Positions 28,075-37,253 are shown, counted from the first letter of the stretch. The stretch is 64,000 bases of DNA from Sphingobacteriaceae bacterium (GCA_016705695.1 JADJLA010000002.1:310001-374000); one strand, 5' to 3'. Notes: generated by a model from the sequence alone, not told the origin. Translations and numbers: made by a program.

Positions 28075-28977
28075 ATGGTTGACATACTCTCAAAAACAAA
28101 TACGCATCGTAAGGCCATTGCACAGGCCATTGTAAAAGTAAGCTCTCAGGACACTATTGATGCGATAGTAAATAAAAAAGTTCCGAAAGGAGATGTGTTC
28201 GAAATGTCAAAGACCGCCGGCCTTTTTGCCGTAAAAAGAACTAGCGACACGATACCTGACTGTCATCCATTACCTATTGAATACACAAAGATCACGCATG
28301 AAATAAACGGTTTGCAAATAAAGATCCTCACAGAAGTGCACACCATTTATAAAACCGGCGTAGAAGTAGAAGCCATGTATGGCGCATCGGTTACAGCTAT
28401 GACAATGTACGACATGCTTAAACCCATTGACAAAGGCATAACTATTGAGAAGATCGCATTAGTTGAAAAGGAAGGAGGAAAAACAGATTTCAGGAAAGAT
28501 ACCGGCATGGGGCATCGGTCAGCTATCCTCATCGTTTCCGACGCGATCTTATCAGGAAAGAAAAAGGATACAGGAGGGCAATTGATCCTTGAAACCACAA
28601 AAAAATATTTGCTTGAAAATATTGCTTATGAAATTTTACTTGATAATGAAGAATTGATCAGAAATAAAGTAAAAAAATTTGCTTCAAAAGTGGACTTGCT
28701 AATTGTGAGCGGTGGAACCGGTTTCACAAAAAACGATCGTACACCCGACACAATAAAACCTTTACTTGACGTAGAAATTCCAGGAATTATGGAATACGCT
28801 CGTTGGTATGGACAGAACAGAACACCTTATGCGATGTTTTCTAGAGGAATGGCCGGATTGATTGGTCATACTTTGGTATTAACCATGCCAGGCTCAACCA
28901 ACGGAGTAAAAGAAACATTGGATGCACTTTTTCCTTATGTACTTCATAGTTTTAAAATGCTGAATACAAAAAAATAA
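28075..28977 (+). CDS. moaCB: Bifunctional MoaC-MoaB fusion (cPMP synthase / molybdopterin adenylyltransferase-like)
   Basis: The 300-residue protein joins two cofactor enzymes. Residues 1-140 are MoaC (KTAGLFAVKRTSDTIPDCHPLP, then TGVEVEAMYGASVTAMTMYDM), which turns 3',8-cyclo-GTP into cPMP with MoaA. Residues 150-300 are MoaB/Mog-like (SAILIVSDAILSGKKKDTGG, LLIVSGGTGFTKNDRTPD, LTMPGSTNGVKETLDALFP). A MoaC-MoaB fusion is known in Bacteroidota. A separate mog follows two genes later, so adenylyltransferase function may be duplicated or split. Confidence 0.94.
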   Translation: MVDILSKTNTHRKAIAQAIVKVSSQDTIDAIVNKKVPKGDVFEMSKTAGLFAVKRTSDTIPDCHPLPIEYTKITHEINGLQIKILTEVHTIYKTGVEVEAMYGASVTAMTMYDMLKPIDKGITIEKIALVEKEGGKTDFRKDTGMGHRSAILIVSDAILSGKKKDTGGQLILETTKKYLLENIAYEILLDNEELIRNKVKKFASKVDLLIVSGGTGFTKNDRTPDTIKPLLDVEIPGIMEYARWYGQNRTPYAMFSRGMAGLIGHTLVLTMPGSTNGVKETLDALFPYVLHSFKMLNTKK

Positions 28978-29445
28978 ATGCCTGTTGACTGGAAAAAATA
29001 TAAACCATTACTTAAATACCATCGCATATTTGTACTATGTATCGTTTTTACATACATACTTATCAAATACAGTACAATGGGAAACAATGACCGATTTGAG
29101 AACGGACAATTGAAATATGTTGGAAGACACGAGAACGGATTCAATGAAGGCAGATGGATCTGGTATTATCCTAACGGAAGGCGGCAAATGGAAGGTGTTT
29201 TTATACACAGTAAGCGTAGCGGAAAATGGTTAATGTGGAATGAAAACGAAACACTAATAAATGAAAGATTTTACGAGAATGATAAATTGAACGGCCCTTT
29301 CAGCGATTGGTATGCTAACGGCAACAAAAAAAGTGAAGGCACTTTTTTGAATGATGCAATACAGGGAATATTAAAGGAGTATAATATAGACGGCACATTG
29401 AACAAAGAAGAACTATTTGAAAACGGTATTAAAAAAAAGAAATAA
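28978..29445 (+). CDS. YwqK-like MORN-repeat membrane-anchored protein
   Basis: This 155-residue protein has an N-terminal membrane segment (IFVLCIVFTYILI). About four short repeats of the MORN/YwqK type follow (GQLKYVGRHENGFNEGRWIWYYPNG, RQMEGVFIHSKRSGKWLMW, EGTFLNDAIQGILKEY). YwqK-like repeats are common in Bacteroidota and their function is poorly defined; the antitoxin label in databases rests on a different context. It is inside the molybdenum-cofactor operon, directly abutting moaCB and sharing its last base with the next gene. A link to cofactor synthesis is not established. Confidence 0.75.
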   Translation: MPVDWKKYKPLLKYHRIFVLCIVFTYILIKYSTMGNNDRFENGQLKYVGRHENGFNEGRWIWYYPNGRRQMEGVFIHSKRSGKWLMWNENETLINERFYENDKLNGPFSDWYANGNKKSEGTFLNDAIQGILKEYNIDGTLNKEELFENGIKKKK

Positions 29446-29834
29446 TGACAATAACTGATTACGACAAGAATTACAAGATGTTTGAGAACATGGCTGTATG
29501 GGAAATTAAATCACTTGACCATTTTTTTGAAGATGATGAAATGCTTCAGAAGATTTTCAACGAAGAATACGGTTTTCCATATTCAGAGATGAGTGAGAAC
29601 AAGGACTCCTTTAAAGATACTCCCATCATGGTGGTAAGCAAAGTTCTTGACTATTTTGGAGATAAGACCTTCTTTATTTTCGAAAATAACAATAAACACC
29701 ATAACGATCTTAAACAGATGCAGGATAAGAAGATCATTAACTTTGGTATTGATATCTATGTTTTGAATCCTACGCATATATATGCATTGATGATGGATAA
29801 GACCAGTGATCTTTCTAAATATGATAATCTATAA
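29445..29834 (+). CDS. Unrecognised 129-aa protein in the molybdenum cofactor operon
   Basis: I do not recognise a family. The 129-residue protein is acidic and soluble, with no signal peptide or membrane helix. It has notable aromatic stretches (KSLDHFFEDDEMLQKIFNEEYGFPY) and a mixed alpha/beta look. It shares one base with the preceding YwqK-like gene and one base with mog, so it is translated as part of the operon. Tight packing between cofactor genes is the only clue to function. Confidence 0.7.
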   Translation: MTITDYDKNYKMFENMAVWEIKSLDHFFEDDEMLQKIFNEEYGFPYSEMSENKDSFKDTPIMVVSKVLDYFGDKTFFIFENNNKHHNDLKQMQDKKIINFGIDIYVLNPTHIYALMMDKTSDLSKYDNL

Positions 29835-30367
29835 TGGCAAAGGAGATCAAAATAGGAGTAGTAACAATGTCTGACCGAGCTAGTGCCGGCGTGTATGAGG
29901 ATATTTCCGGAAAAGCAATTATCGAAACACTTAACAGCTACATCAAAAATGAATGGACGCAAGTTTACCGATTGATAGCGGATGAGCGAACAAAAATTGA
30001 AGAAACTCTTATTGAACTTTCCGATAAAGAAAAATGTTGTTTGATCGTAACAACAGGGGGAACCGGACCAGCACTAAGAGATGTTACACCGGAAGCCACG
30101 GAAGCTGTTTGTGAGAAAATGATGCCGGGGTTTGGAGAATTAATGCGTCAGGTGAGTTTAAAATATGTGCCTACCGCCATATTATCAAGGCAAACTGCCG
30201 GCATTAGAGGAAATTGTCTTATCATCAATCTACCCGGAAAGCCTAGTTCTATTAAAGAATGTTTAGATGCGGTATTTTCCGCAGTTCCATATTGCATCGA
30301 TTTACTTAATGGGCCATTTATCGAATGTAACGAAGAAGTAATAAAAGTATTTCGGCCAAAAAAATAA
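29834..30367 (+). CDS. mog: Molybdopterin adenylyltransferase Mog
   Basis: Mog adenylates molybdopterin before MoeA inserts molybdate. The 177-residue product shows GVVTMSDRASAGVYEDISGKAI, the MPT-binding TTGGTGPALRDVTPEAT motif and INLPGKPSSIKECLDAVF. It is clearly related to the MoaB half of moaCB upstream, but the GPALRD motif is that of Mog. It ends the cofactor gene set; the next gene starts 6 nt later. Confidence 0.92.
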   Translation: MAKEIKIGVVTMSDRASAGVYEDISGKAIIETLNSYIKNEWTQVYRLIADERTKIEETLIELSDKEKCCLIVTTGGTGPALRDVTPEATEAVCEKMMPGFGELMRQVSLKYVPTAILSRQTAGIRGNCLIINLPGKPSSIKECLDAVFSAVPYCIDLLNGPFIECNEEVIKVFRPKK

Positions 30368-30373
30368 AAGTCA

Positions 30374-31148
30374 ATGATGCACTACTCTAAAATATTAAGA
30401 GTTTACATACTTACATTCTTCGCAATTACACATACGGAGAACTCCCTCTACTGTCAGGAAAAAACATCAAGAAGTTCAGATCAATATTGGTTTCAGGTAT
30501 ATGAGCAATGCAAGTTGTCGGAAAAATGGGTTTTGTTGGCAGATGGAGGTATACGAATGAAAGATGAGTTCAATCACCGATCAGCAACACTTTTTAGGAC
30601 AGGCATACAATATAAAATGAAGTGTAATTTATCATTAGCAGTTGGTGCCGCCTACTTCTCTCAATTTTCTAACAACAACAAAAATCATGAGGATTGGATC
30701 AGCGTAGAAGAATGGAGAGGATGGCAAGAATTACTATTTGAACAACAGATCAGCAGAGTCAAACTGTCTCATCGTTTCAGAACGGAACAGAGGTATTTTA
30801 ATAATCTTAATTCCACAAACGATAATTTCAATCACAGGGCTCGTTACAGATTAAATGCAATTATTCCATTAAATAACAAAGACTTGATCACCCGAACCAT
30901 ATTTCTAAACCTAGCCAATGAGGTCTTTCTAAATTATGGAAAAGAAATAAAAAATAATTTCTTTGATCAAAACCGTATCATTGGAGGAGTTGGAATTAAG
31001 TTAAACAATTCACTAACGTTTAACTTTAATTATGTTTACTCAATATGCGAAAAAGAATGTTCCAACTACATTCTTAAAAACAAATGTATTTTGGTTTAGC
31101 GTAACCCATCAGTTTCACTTAAATAAAAAACGTGAATTAAGTAAATGA
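30374..31148 (+). CDS. DUF2490 outer-membrane protein (single frameshift near its end)
   Basis: The first frame (30374-31099) encodes a signal peptide (ending near SLYCQ) and the DUF2490 barrel-like sequence (YWFQVYEQCKLSEKWVLLADGGIR). It loses the family after NYVY at about 31036-31041. The +1 frame continues as QYAKKNVPTTFLKTNVFWFSVTHQFHL and stops at 31146-31148. That tail is the expected final strand and brings the end to within 6 nt of the convergent tauE. One extra base (or two missing) in TTTACT explains the break. It follows mog by 6 nt. Function unknown; probably an outer-membrane barrel. Confidence 0.75.
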
Positions 31149-31153
31149 GCACT

Positions 31154-31909
31154 TTATTTGAAAGCGTCAACAAGAATAAATTTTAATCCGGCAGACAATA
31201 GCACCAAAAACAAACACCAAATAATAATACGGTTGTTGAACTTTTTAGTTCCGAAATAAGAACCTAAAGCCCCCCCTAAAGCAACAGCGATCACCCAATA
31301 TGCAATATTGCTATCGATCTTTGGCAACGAAGAAAGGTGACCCAGTAATCCGGAAATTGAATTACATAAAATAAACAAAGCAGAAATGCCAGATGCTTTT
31401 TTTACCGTGGTCCAATTCATCATGATCAAAACCGGGGTAAGAAATATCCCACCTCCTACACCAATAATACCGGATATAAAACCAATCGTAACACCAATGA
31501 TCCCGGTCAATACTAATGATCTTTCGGAATGCTTATCAACGGGACCATCTGTTTTCTTTTTTAAAACAATTAGTATCGAAGATACGATGAGAAAAAGTCC
31601 CGCTAGAACTTTAAAGTATAATGAACTAACCGTTATATAACCACCAATAAATGCTGCCGGTAAGGAAAATAAAATGAACGAAAGAAAAATGCGTTTATCA
31701 AAATACCCTTCTTTTATGAATTTGTACGAAGCAATAGCAGCTACCACAATATTAAGGATGAGTGACGTAGGCTTGATGCTTTCAGGGGTAAAAGAAAGTA
31801 ACGCCATTATTGCCAAATAACCTGAGGCTCCTGCATGCCCAATTGAAGAGTACAGGGCTGCAATGACAAAAAACAAAAGAAGGGCAATAATAAAAAGTGA
31901 CTCGCTCAT
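31154..31909 (-). CDS. TauE/SafE family sulfite/anion exporter
   Basis: This 251-residue integral membrane protein has about eight helices and the duplicated TauE/SafE motif: GHAGASGYLAIMALLS in the first half and SGIIGVGGGIFLTPVLIMM in the second. Family members export sulfite, sulfoacetate or other small anions. The gene is convergent with the cofactor cluster. A TGAT-N4-ATCA type palindrome lies upstream (31980-31993), so it may belong to the same regulon. The substrate is not known. Confidence 0.88.
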   Translation of the reverse strand: MSESLFIIALLLFFVIAALYSSIGHAGASGYLAIMALLSFTPESIKPTSLILNIVVAAIASYKFIKEGYFDKRIFLSFILFSLPAAFIGGYITVSSLYFKVLAGLFLIVSSILIVLKKKTDGPVDKHSERSLVLTGIIGVTIGFISGIIGVGGGIFLTPVLIMMNWTTVKKASGISALFILCNSISGLLGHLSSLPKIDSNIAYWVIAVALGGALGSYFGTKKFNNRIIIWCLFLVLLSAGLKFILVDAFK

Positions 31910-31979
31910 GATATTTACAAAGCAAATTTACAAAATAGTTTAGGCTCAAAAACACTTTCGTTGTTCCTTTTTAAGCATA

Positions 31980-31993
31980 CTGATATATATCAG
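31980..31993. promoter_or_regulatory. Palindromic Crp/Fnr-type site upstream of tauE
   Basis: CTGATATATATCAG is a perfect 14-bp palindrome with the TGAT/ATCA core. No -7 box stands at the usual 22-nt distance. A perfect TAAATTTG box (complement of 31923-31930) is 49 nt away toward tauE. In the rest of the 425-nt gap (31910-32334) I see no ORF or RNA, only the module at 32270-32313. Confidence 0.5.
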
Positions 31994-32269
31994 CTATTTC
32001 GTAAGCACTTTAATTTCAAATTCAAGGACTTTCTCCAATACACGATGATCAAAATTTGCAAATATTACTTAATATTAATTAAATTATGGCATGCCTGACC
32101 TCTGAATGGAATTACATTCTGAGTAGTTATTCCATTAGTTCTGCAAACATCAATAGAAGCCACTCTTTTTCAAAGCCGTTAATGCTTCTTGTTTTATATA
32201 CTTTAATTCGCTCACAACACATCCAAATTAACACAAATTAAGGCATATGCTTTGTTTTTAGGGTCACTT

Positions 32270-32313
32270 ATGACTATAATCATATTTTAACAAATTCTAA
32301 AACGGTTACTTTG
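32270..32313 (+). promoter_or_regulatory. Crp/Fnr-type operator plus -7 box for the 597-aa gene
   Basis: The operator ATGACTATAATCAT is at 32270-32283, with a 22-nt gap and TTACTTTG at 32306-32313 (one mismatch from TAnnTTTG). The upstream TTG at 32311 overlaps the -7 box, so translation should begin at the ATG at 32335. Confidence 0.75.
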
Positions 32314-32334
32314 CATGTTAAGCAAATAATTCCA

Positions 32335-34128
32335 ATGCTACATACTTTTCATATTCCTGTAATGGGACTAGGCTACACGGTTGACACTCCAATTAAGGTC
32401 GCAAAATACGGTATCTCTTCTGTTGTTTCCATCATCGAAGACAATATGATAGAAAAAATGAGAAAATTCTATTCAGTAAAATATAATTACCCTTACACGG
32501 AAATAAAAAATGGAGATGATGATTATAGAGCAAGAAGGATAACCTCTTACCTCGACCTAATGAACAAGATCATTGTTTCTCAATTCGAAGAATTAAAGTC
32601 ACTTAAATTCGGCACTAATTCTGAGCTAGATAAATATTTTTCATTCCTACCTCCTGATTCTAATTTAAAGAACAAATACTTTAAAGCTATCTCAATGCCT
32701 GAATCAGAAGAAAGAACAGCATTAGAGAATGAATTGCGGAATGAGATGATCATTGGCGATATTGACGTAAACATCATGACAAAGTGCGATAATCCAACCT
32801 ATGACAAAAACGGATTAAAGCTTAGTGATGAATATTCAGACGCGCATTCGGCATTGAGAGGATATGCAAATAGTAAATTAAGATCTTCACTAATTTTTTC
32901 TGCAGGTCTAAATCCACGTTTATTTTCTTATTGCGCTAAATTCAGCGATTTTTATCCTGATCCAAGCGGAGAAATAAAAAAGAAAATTGTTTTAAAGGTT
33001 ACAGATTATCGTTCTGCTCTGATTCAGGGAAAATTTCTTGCAAAAAAAGGCATGATAGTTTCGGAGTTTAGGATAGAATCAGGTTTGAATTGCGGCGGTC
33101 ATGCATTTGCCACCGACGGGCTTTTATTAGGGCCTATACTTGAAGAATTTAAAGAAAAAAGAGACGCAATAAGGAACGAATTGCTTGAATTGTGTAATGC
33201 TAATTTGGAGTCACGTGAAATGAGAACACTCCCCCCTTCCTTTCAAATAAAGTTATCAGTACAAGGAGGAGTAGGAACTGCCAATGAACATCAGTTTCTA
33301 TTAAGCAATTATAACGTTAACTCTGTTGGGTGGGGTAGTCCATTTTTATTAGTGCCCGAAGCCACCTCTGTTGAGACCAATACACTTAATGAACTTGCAC
33401 ATGCAAAACCGGAAGATTTTTACTTAAGCGAAGCGTCTCCATTGGGAATACGTTTCAATAACTTCAAACAAAGCAGTTCTATAAAACAGCTAAAAGAAAG
33501 AATAAAACTTGATCGCCCTGGAAGTCCTTGCGTAAAAGAATTCCTAGCATTCAATACAGAATTCACTGAAAAACCAATTTGTACAGCATCACGTCAATAT
33601 CAAGATCTTAAGATCAAACAACTGCAAAGCGCAGGATTGCCGGCAAATGAATTAGAGAGTGAAATAAGTAAGGTACTTGAAAAAGAATGTTTATGCGAAG
33701 GACTAAGTGTAGGTACGCTTATATTAAGTGATCTATCTGACAAGAGAAGACCACAAGGCGTAGCCGTTTGTCCTGGACCTAACCTTGCTTTCTTTTCAGG
33801 GGTGCACTCCTTGGCAGATATGCTAGGACATATATATGGCCGTATTAATATTTTGAATAATATTAAACGACCAAGTATGTTTGTGAATGAAACGGTACTC
33901 TATATTGATTATTTAAAAGGTGAAATAGCTAAAAGCAAGGCAAACTTGAACAAGAAACAAGAATTATATTTTTCTTCTTTTAAAGAGAATATATTAGCAG
34001 GGCTTAAATATTATCATGAGCTTGTTTACAAGATGAGTAAAGAAACAGAAGACTACAAAAAAAATATTCTGACAGATATTGACACATTGATCAATAAAGT
34101 TCTTCTTATTTCAACACAAGTTGGATAG
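32335..34128 (+). CDS. Unrecognised 597-aa protein, possible FMN-barrel (NPD/PfaD-like) with Cys-rich C-terminal part
   Basis: I do not recognise a named family. The N-terminus (FHIPVMGLGYTVDTPIKVAKYGISSVVSIIEDN) and the middle (SVQGGVGTANEHQFLLSNY, then GWGSPFLLVPEATSVE) resemble flavin-binding TIM barrels of the nitronate monooxygenase/PfaD group. LNCGGHAFATDG (Cys about 253) would sit near an active site. Further Cys at about 399, 416, 452, 454 and 479 (SPC, PIC, ECLC, VCPGP) could hold a metal or Fe-S cluster. There is no signal peptide. It stands alone behind a regulon promoter between tauE and a thioredoxin-like gene, so an anaerobic or NO-related role is plausible. The fold call is inference. 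Confidence 0.72.
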   Translation: MLHTFHIPVMGLGYTVDTPIKVAKYGISSVVSIIEDNMIEKMRKFYSVKYNYPYTEIKNGDDDYRARRITSYLDLMNKIIVSQFEELKSLKFGTNSELDKYFSFLPPDSNLKNKYFKAISMPESEERTALENELRNEMIIGDIDVNIMTKCDNPTYDKNGLKLSDEYSDAHSALRGYANSKLRSSLIFSAGLNPRLFSYCAKFSDFYPDPSGEIKKKIVLKVTDYRSALIQGKFLAKKGMIVSEFRIESGLNCGGHAFATDGLLLGPILEEFKEKRDAIRNELLELCNANLESREMRTLPPSFQIKLSVQGGVGTANEHQFLLSNYNVNSVGWGSPFLLVPEATSVETNTLNELAHAKPEDFYLSEASPLGIRFNNFKQSSSIKQLKERIKLDRPGSPCVKEFLAFNTEFTEKPICTASRQYQDLKIKQLQSAGLPANELESEISKVLEKECLCEGLSVGTLILSDLSDKRRPQGVAVCPGPNLAFFSGVHSLADMLGHIYGRINILNNIKRPSMFVNETVLYIDYLKGEIAKSKANLNKKQELYFSSFKENILAGLKYYHELVYKMSKETEDYKKNILTDIDTLINKVLLISTQVG

Positions 34129-34169
34129 TTTGAAGGATACAAAGTGTTTATTGCAATTTCAACTAATTT

Positions 34170-34772
34170 TTAAGCGCTTACCCATTGCGATATCAAAGCG
34201 AACATATCCGACTGAATAGAAAGTCCCTTATCGCGAGAATACCAAAGGTGTAATTCCTTAACAAAATCATCATGACTTACATTAGGGTTCTCCTTTTTAA
34301 AGGATTGCACTCTAGCCCCTATCTCTTTAGGACGTGGGCCCCATTCACCAAGTTCAACATTAGTGAGCGCATCATAACAGATCAATTTAGGTATTGAGCG
34401 ACTTCCTGATGTAGTATGAGCGAGCATAAACTCATTGTTCTCATCACGCAACATGATCCGTAGAGTGATATCGCTATTCAATTGAGCCAAAGCTGCAATA
34501 ATTGGAAGATTTTGCGCACTATCTCCACACCACGCTTCTGAGATCACAACCCATTCCAATTTTTTATTCACAGAACGAATCAGATCAGATAATTTCTTTT
34601 CAGGCACAAAGGTCTTACTTATCCGAAGCATCCTATGCGCATTTAATTTAGTTGCTTCAATTTGTTTGGCGCTCTTTTCCAAACCTGTTGTGCTTCCGTT
34701 CGCTGCACAATCAGAAACTAATGCAGCATACTCTGCATATGAATAGAACTTTGTTTTTATCATGGCGTCCAT
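34170..34772 (-). CDS. Thioredoxin-like protein with single active-site Cys
   Basis: This 200-residue cytoplasmic protein has a thioredoxin-like domain at about residues 65-165: WVVISEAWCGDSAQNLPIIAALA places WCGD where WCxxC is usual, so the resolving Cys is absent. SRSIPKLICYD supplies the cis-Pro. The family is common in Bacteroidota and uncharacterised. It is divergent from ric and has a regulon-type operator upstream. An in-frame ATG at 34763 is an alternative start. Confidence 0.8.
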   Translation of the reverse strand: MDAMIKTKFYSYAEYAALVSDCAANGSTTGLEKSAKQIEATKLNAHRMLRISKTFVPEKKLSDLIRSVNKKLEWVVISEAWCGDSAQNLPIIAALAQLNSDITLRIMLRDENNEFMLAHTTSGSRSIPKLICYDALTNVELGEWGPRPKEIGARVQSFKKENPNVSHDDFVKELHLWYSRDKGLSIQSDMFALISQWVSA

Positions 34773-34789
34773 AGGAAAATATCTAAGTG

Positions 34790-34833
34790 CGAAGTTCCAA
34801 AAACACAGAAAAACATTATATGATTTAAATCAT
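34790..34833 (-). promoter_or_regulatory. Crp/Fnr-type operator plus weak -7 box for the thioredoxin-like gene
   Basis: ATGATTTAAATCAT at 34820-34833 is identical to the site at 23976-23989 and is the core of a 22-bp perfect palindrome (34816-34837). After 22 nt comes GAACTTCG (complement of 34790-34797), which keeps the A, TT and G of the -7 box. It may also add to ric expression. Confidence 0.65.
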
Positions 34834-34899
34834 ATAACGAGGTTAATACCATTGATCAAAGAGAACTTTTGTTAAATTAATTCCTTAAGGCGCTTATGT

Positions 34900-34943
34900 A
34901 TGATTATTGTCAGTCAAAATATACATACATCTCTTTAAGTTTG
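34900..34943 (+). promoter_or_regulatory. Crp/Fnr-type operator plus -7 box for ric
   Basis: The operator ATGATTATTGTCAG is at 34900-34913, with a 22-nt gap and a perfect -7 box TAAGTTTG at 34936-34943. This leaves an untranslated leader of about 70 nt before ric. Confidence 0.78.
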
Positions 34944-35017
34944 TGGTCGTATAACTACGATTTATCTAGGTAAATTGTAAAAACAGAACGATTAATAAAC
35001 CATTAAAATTTTAAGTT

Positions 35018-35974
35018 ATGACAATAGAAATAATAGACGTTACAATTTTGGCTCCAAAACTGAAACATCCAACCATTTTTGAAAAATTCGACAGCATTGA
35101 AAAAGGTGAAGAGTTCATCATCCATAATGATCATGATCCAAAACCACTTTATTATCAAATGATAGGCGAACGAGGAAATGTCTTCAAGTGGGAATATTTA
35201 GAAGAGGGTCCGGATTTTTGGAAAGTGAAGATCTCCAAATTAAAAGACGGCGATGCAGAACCTACAGTAGGCGAATTAGTGAAGAAAGATTTTAGGAAAG
35301 CTGAGGTATTTAAAAAATACGGGATCGATTTCTGTTGCGGCGGTAAAAAAACACTTAGCAAGACCTGTGCAGAAAAAGGAGTAGATGTAGTTGAAGTTAT
35401 CAAGGATCTAAAAGCTATTGATCTTGTAGAAACCACACTTGGTTCACAGGACTATAATAATTGGGAGATCGACTTTTTAGCTGATTATATTGTAAACACC
35501 CACCACAAATATGTAACACAGGCCAATCTAATTTTGTTCGAATACACACAGAAAGTTGCCAGAGTGCATGGTGATCGCCACCCTGAGGTTGTTGAGATCG
35601 CTGAGATCTTTATGGAAGTAATGAATGAATTAAATTGCCATATGATGAAGGAAGAGAATATGCTTTTCCCGTATATCAAAAATCTTGCTATCTCAAAAAG
35701 AGTTGGAAAAGGGGTTGCCCCTGCTGGTTTCGGTACTGTACAAAATCCGATCAACATGATGGAACATGAACACGAAACAGTTGGCGAAATGTTTGAAAAA
35801 ATAAAATCGCTTTCAGATAATTTCACACCGCCATCTAATGCATGCACTACCTACCGTGTTACCTACGCTAAGCTAAAGGAATATCAGGATGATCTGCATC
35901 AACATATCCACCTTGAGAATAACATTCTATTTCCAAAAGCAATTGATATCGAGAAAGAATTACTGAACAACTAA
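35018..35974 (+). CDS. ric: Iron-sulfur cluster repair di-iron protein (Ric/ScdA/YtfE family) with N-terminal DUF2249
   Basis: Ric proteins repair Fe-S clusters damaged by NO or peroxide through a hemerythrin-like di-iron centre. The 318-residue product has three parts. An N-terminal DUF2249 domain spans about 1-75 (FIIHNDHDPKPLYYQM). A ScdA_N segment carries GIDFCCGGKKTLSKTC. The C-terminal hemerythrin domain has NTHHKYV, HMMKEENMLFPYI, MMEHEHETVGEMF and HQHIHLENNILFPKA as metal-ligand regions. A dedicated regulon promoter stands upstream. NO made from nitrite in this lifestyle is a likely reason for its expression. Confidence 0.94.
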   Translation: MTIEIIDVTILAPKLKHPTIFEKFDSIEKGEEFIIHNDHDPKPLYYQMIGERGNVFKWEYLEEGPDFWKVKISKLKDGDAEPTVGELVKKDFRKAEVFKKYGIDFCCGGKKTLSKTCAEKGVDVVEVIKDLKAIDLVETTLGSQDYNNWEIDFLADYIVNTHHKYVTQANLILFEYTQKVARVHGDRHPEVVEIAEIFMEVMNELNCHMMKEENMLFPYIKNLAISKRVGKGVAPAGFGTVQNPINMMEHEHETVGEMFEKIKSLSDNFTPPSNACTTYRVTYAKLKEYQDDLHQHIHLENNILFPKAIDIEKELLNN

Positions 35975-36146
35975 AGATCATCTTGATGTGAGTTTTTTGT
36001 AGTGAATTGCGCAGGGATTAAATTCATGCATGTACGCATTCATAAAACTCCCTTACAGAACAGATGGACAAGATTGTGCTATCAATAAAAAAACAGAGAG
36101 ATCCGTTACGAATTCTTTCACAACTTAACTATAACCTTATAAATTA

Positions 36147-37253
36147 ATGATAATGAATCCTGAAAATGTAAAATTTATAAGTTCCGACCAACAACGCCAG
36201 TTCGCGTTCAATGTTAGAAAAAATGTAAATGCGTATTTTACAGAAAACAAGATCTCACCAAAAGGGAATTCAACACTAGTAATTAAAACAATTATCATGT
36301 TGAGCCTATATATTATCCCATTTGCGGCAATTCTACTAATTCCTATGAATGCTTGGATTGGCCTTGCACTATCGGTAATTATGGGTATTGGAGTAGCCGG
36401 TATTGGAATGGGAATTATGCACGATGCTGTTCATGGTTCGTACTCTAAAAAAAGATGGGTCAATAAATTATTAGGGGGCACTCTATACCTGATAGGTAGC
36501 AACGTTTTTAACTGGGAAGTACAACATAATATGATGCATCATACTCACACCAACGTAGGTGGCATTGACGAGGACATTGACACCAAAGGTCCGATCAGAT
36601 TATGCGAACATGCCAAACTAAAAAAGATACATAAGTATCAATATATTTACGCCTTCTTTTTTTATTCGCTAATGACAATTGTAAAATTAATCAAAGAATT
36701 TCCTCAATTAGCAAGATATAATAAACTTGGTATTACCAAAAAGAACGGCATCAATCCAACTTTTGAATACACTAAGATGGTTATTTATAAGATACTGTAT
36801 TTGGCAGTAATTATAGGCTTACCTATTTTAATAACCGAATTTGCATGGTGGCAAGTTATTATTGGCTTTACTATCATGCATTTAATTACAGGCGCAATTT
36901 TAAGCGTTGTATTTCAAATGGCACATGTTGTAGAAGGTACGACCCAGCCAATACCAAACGAACAGGGAATAATTGAAACAGATTGGGCTGTACATCAACT
37001 AAACACAACCTCCGATTTTGGAAGAGATAGTAATTTTTTGAATTGGTTTGTTGGCGGCCTTAATTTTCAAATTGAACACCACTTATTTCCGAACATTAGC
37101 CATGTTCACTATCGAAAATTATCACCCATAGTTGAAAGAACTGCGCATCAATTTGGGCTTGAATATAATTTAAAGCCCTCATTCGCAAGCGCCTTATCAT
37201 CACACATTAAACGTTTAAAAGAATTAGGCAAACAATCGGCAACTGCAATTTAA
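36147..37253 (+). CDS. Membrane fatty acid desaturase (acyl lipid type)
   Basis: This 368-residue integral membrane desaturase has the three His boxes of the family: HDAVHGS, HNMMHHTHTN and QIEHHLFPNISHVHY. These bind a di-iron centre that uses O2 to place a double bond in an acyl chain. Four membrane helices are evident (IIMLSLYIIPFAAILLIP, AIGLALSVIMGIGVAG-type segments, and a later pair). It appears to lead a rightward cluster with tryptophanase, tyrosine phenol-lyase and NorCB-like genes (next start 21 nt later). An O2-dependent enzyme at the head of an otherwise anaerobic cluster is odd. An alternative start lies 6 nt downstream. Confidence 0.93.
   Translation: MIMNPENVKFISSDQQRQFAFNVRKNVNAYFTENKISPKGNSTLVIKTIIMLSLYIIPFAAILLIPMNAWIGLALSVIMGIGVAGIGMGIMHDAVHGSYSKKRWVNKLLGGTLYLIGSNVFNWEVQHNMMHHTHTNVGGIDEDIDTKGPIRLCEHAKLKKIHKYQYIYAFFFYSLMTIVKLIKEFPQLARYNKLGITKKNGINPTFEYTKMVIYKILYLAVIIGLPILITEFAWWQVIIGFTIMHLITGAILSVVFQMAHVVEGTTQPIPNEQGIIETDWAVHQLNTTSDFGRDSNFLNWFVGGLNFQIEHHLFPNISHVHYRKLSPIVERTAHQFGLEYNLKPSFASALSSHIKRLKELGKQSATAI

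Noticed and set aside
35975..36146. Regulon operator upstream of the desaturase cluster
   Set aside because: I scanned the 172 nt and found no TGA(T/C)-N4-(A/G)TCA site and no clear TAnnTTTG box at the right spacing.
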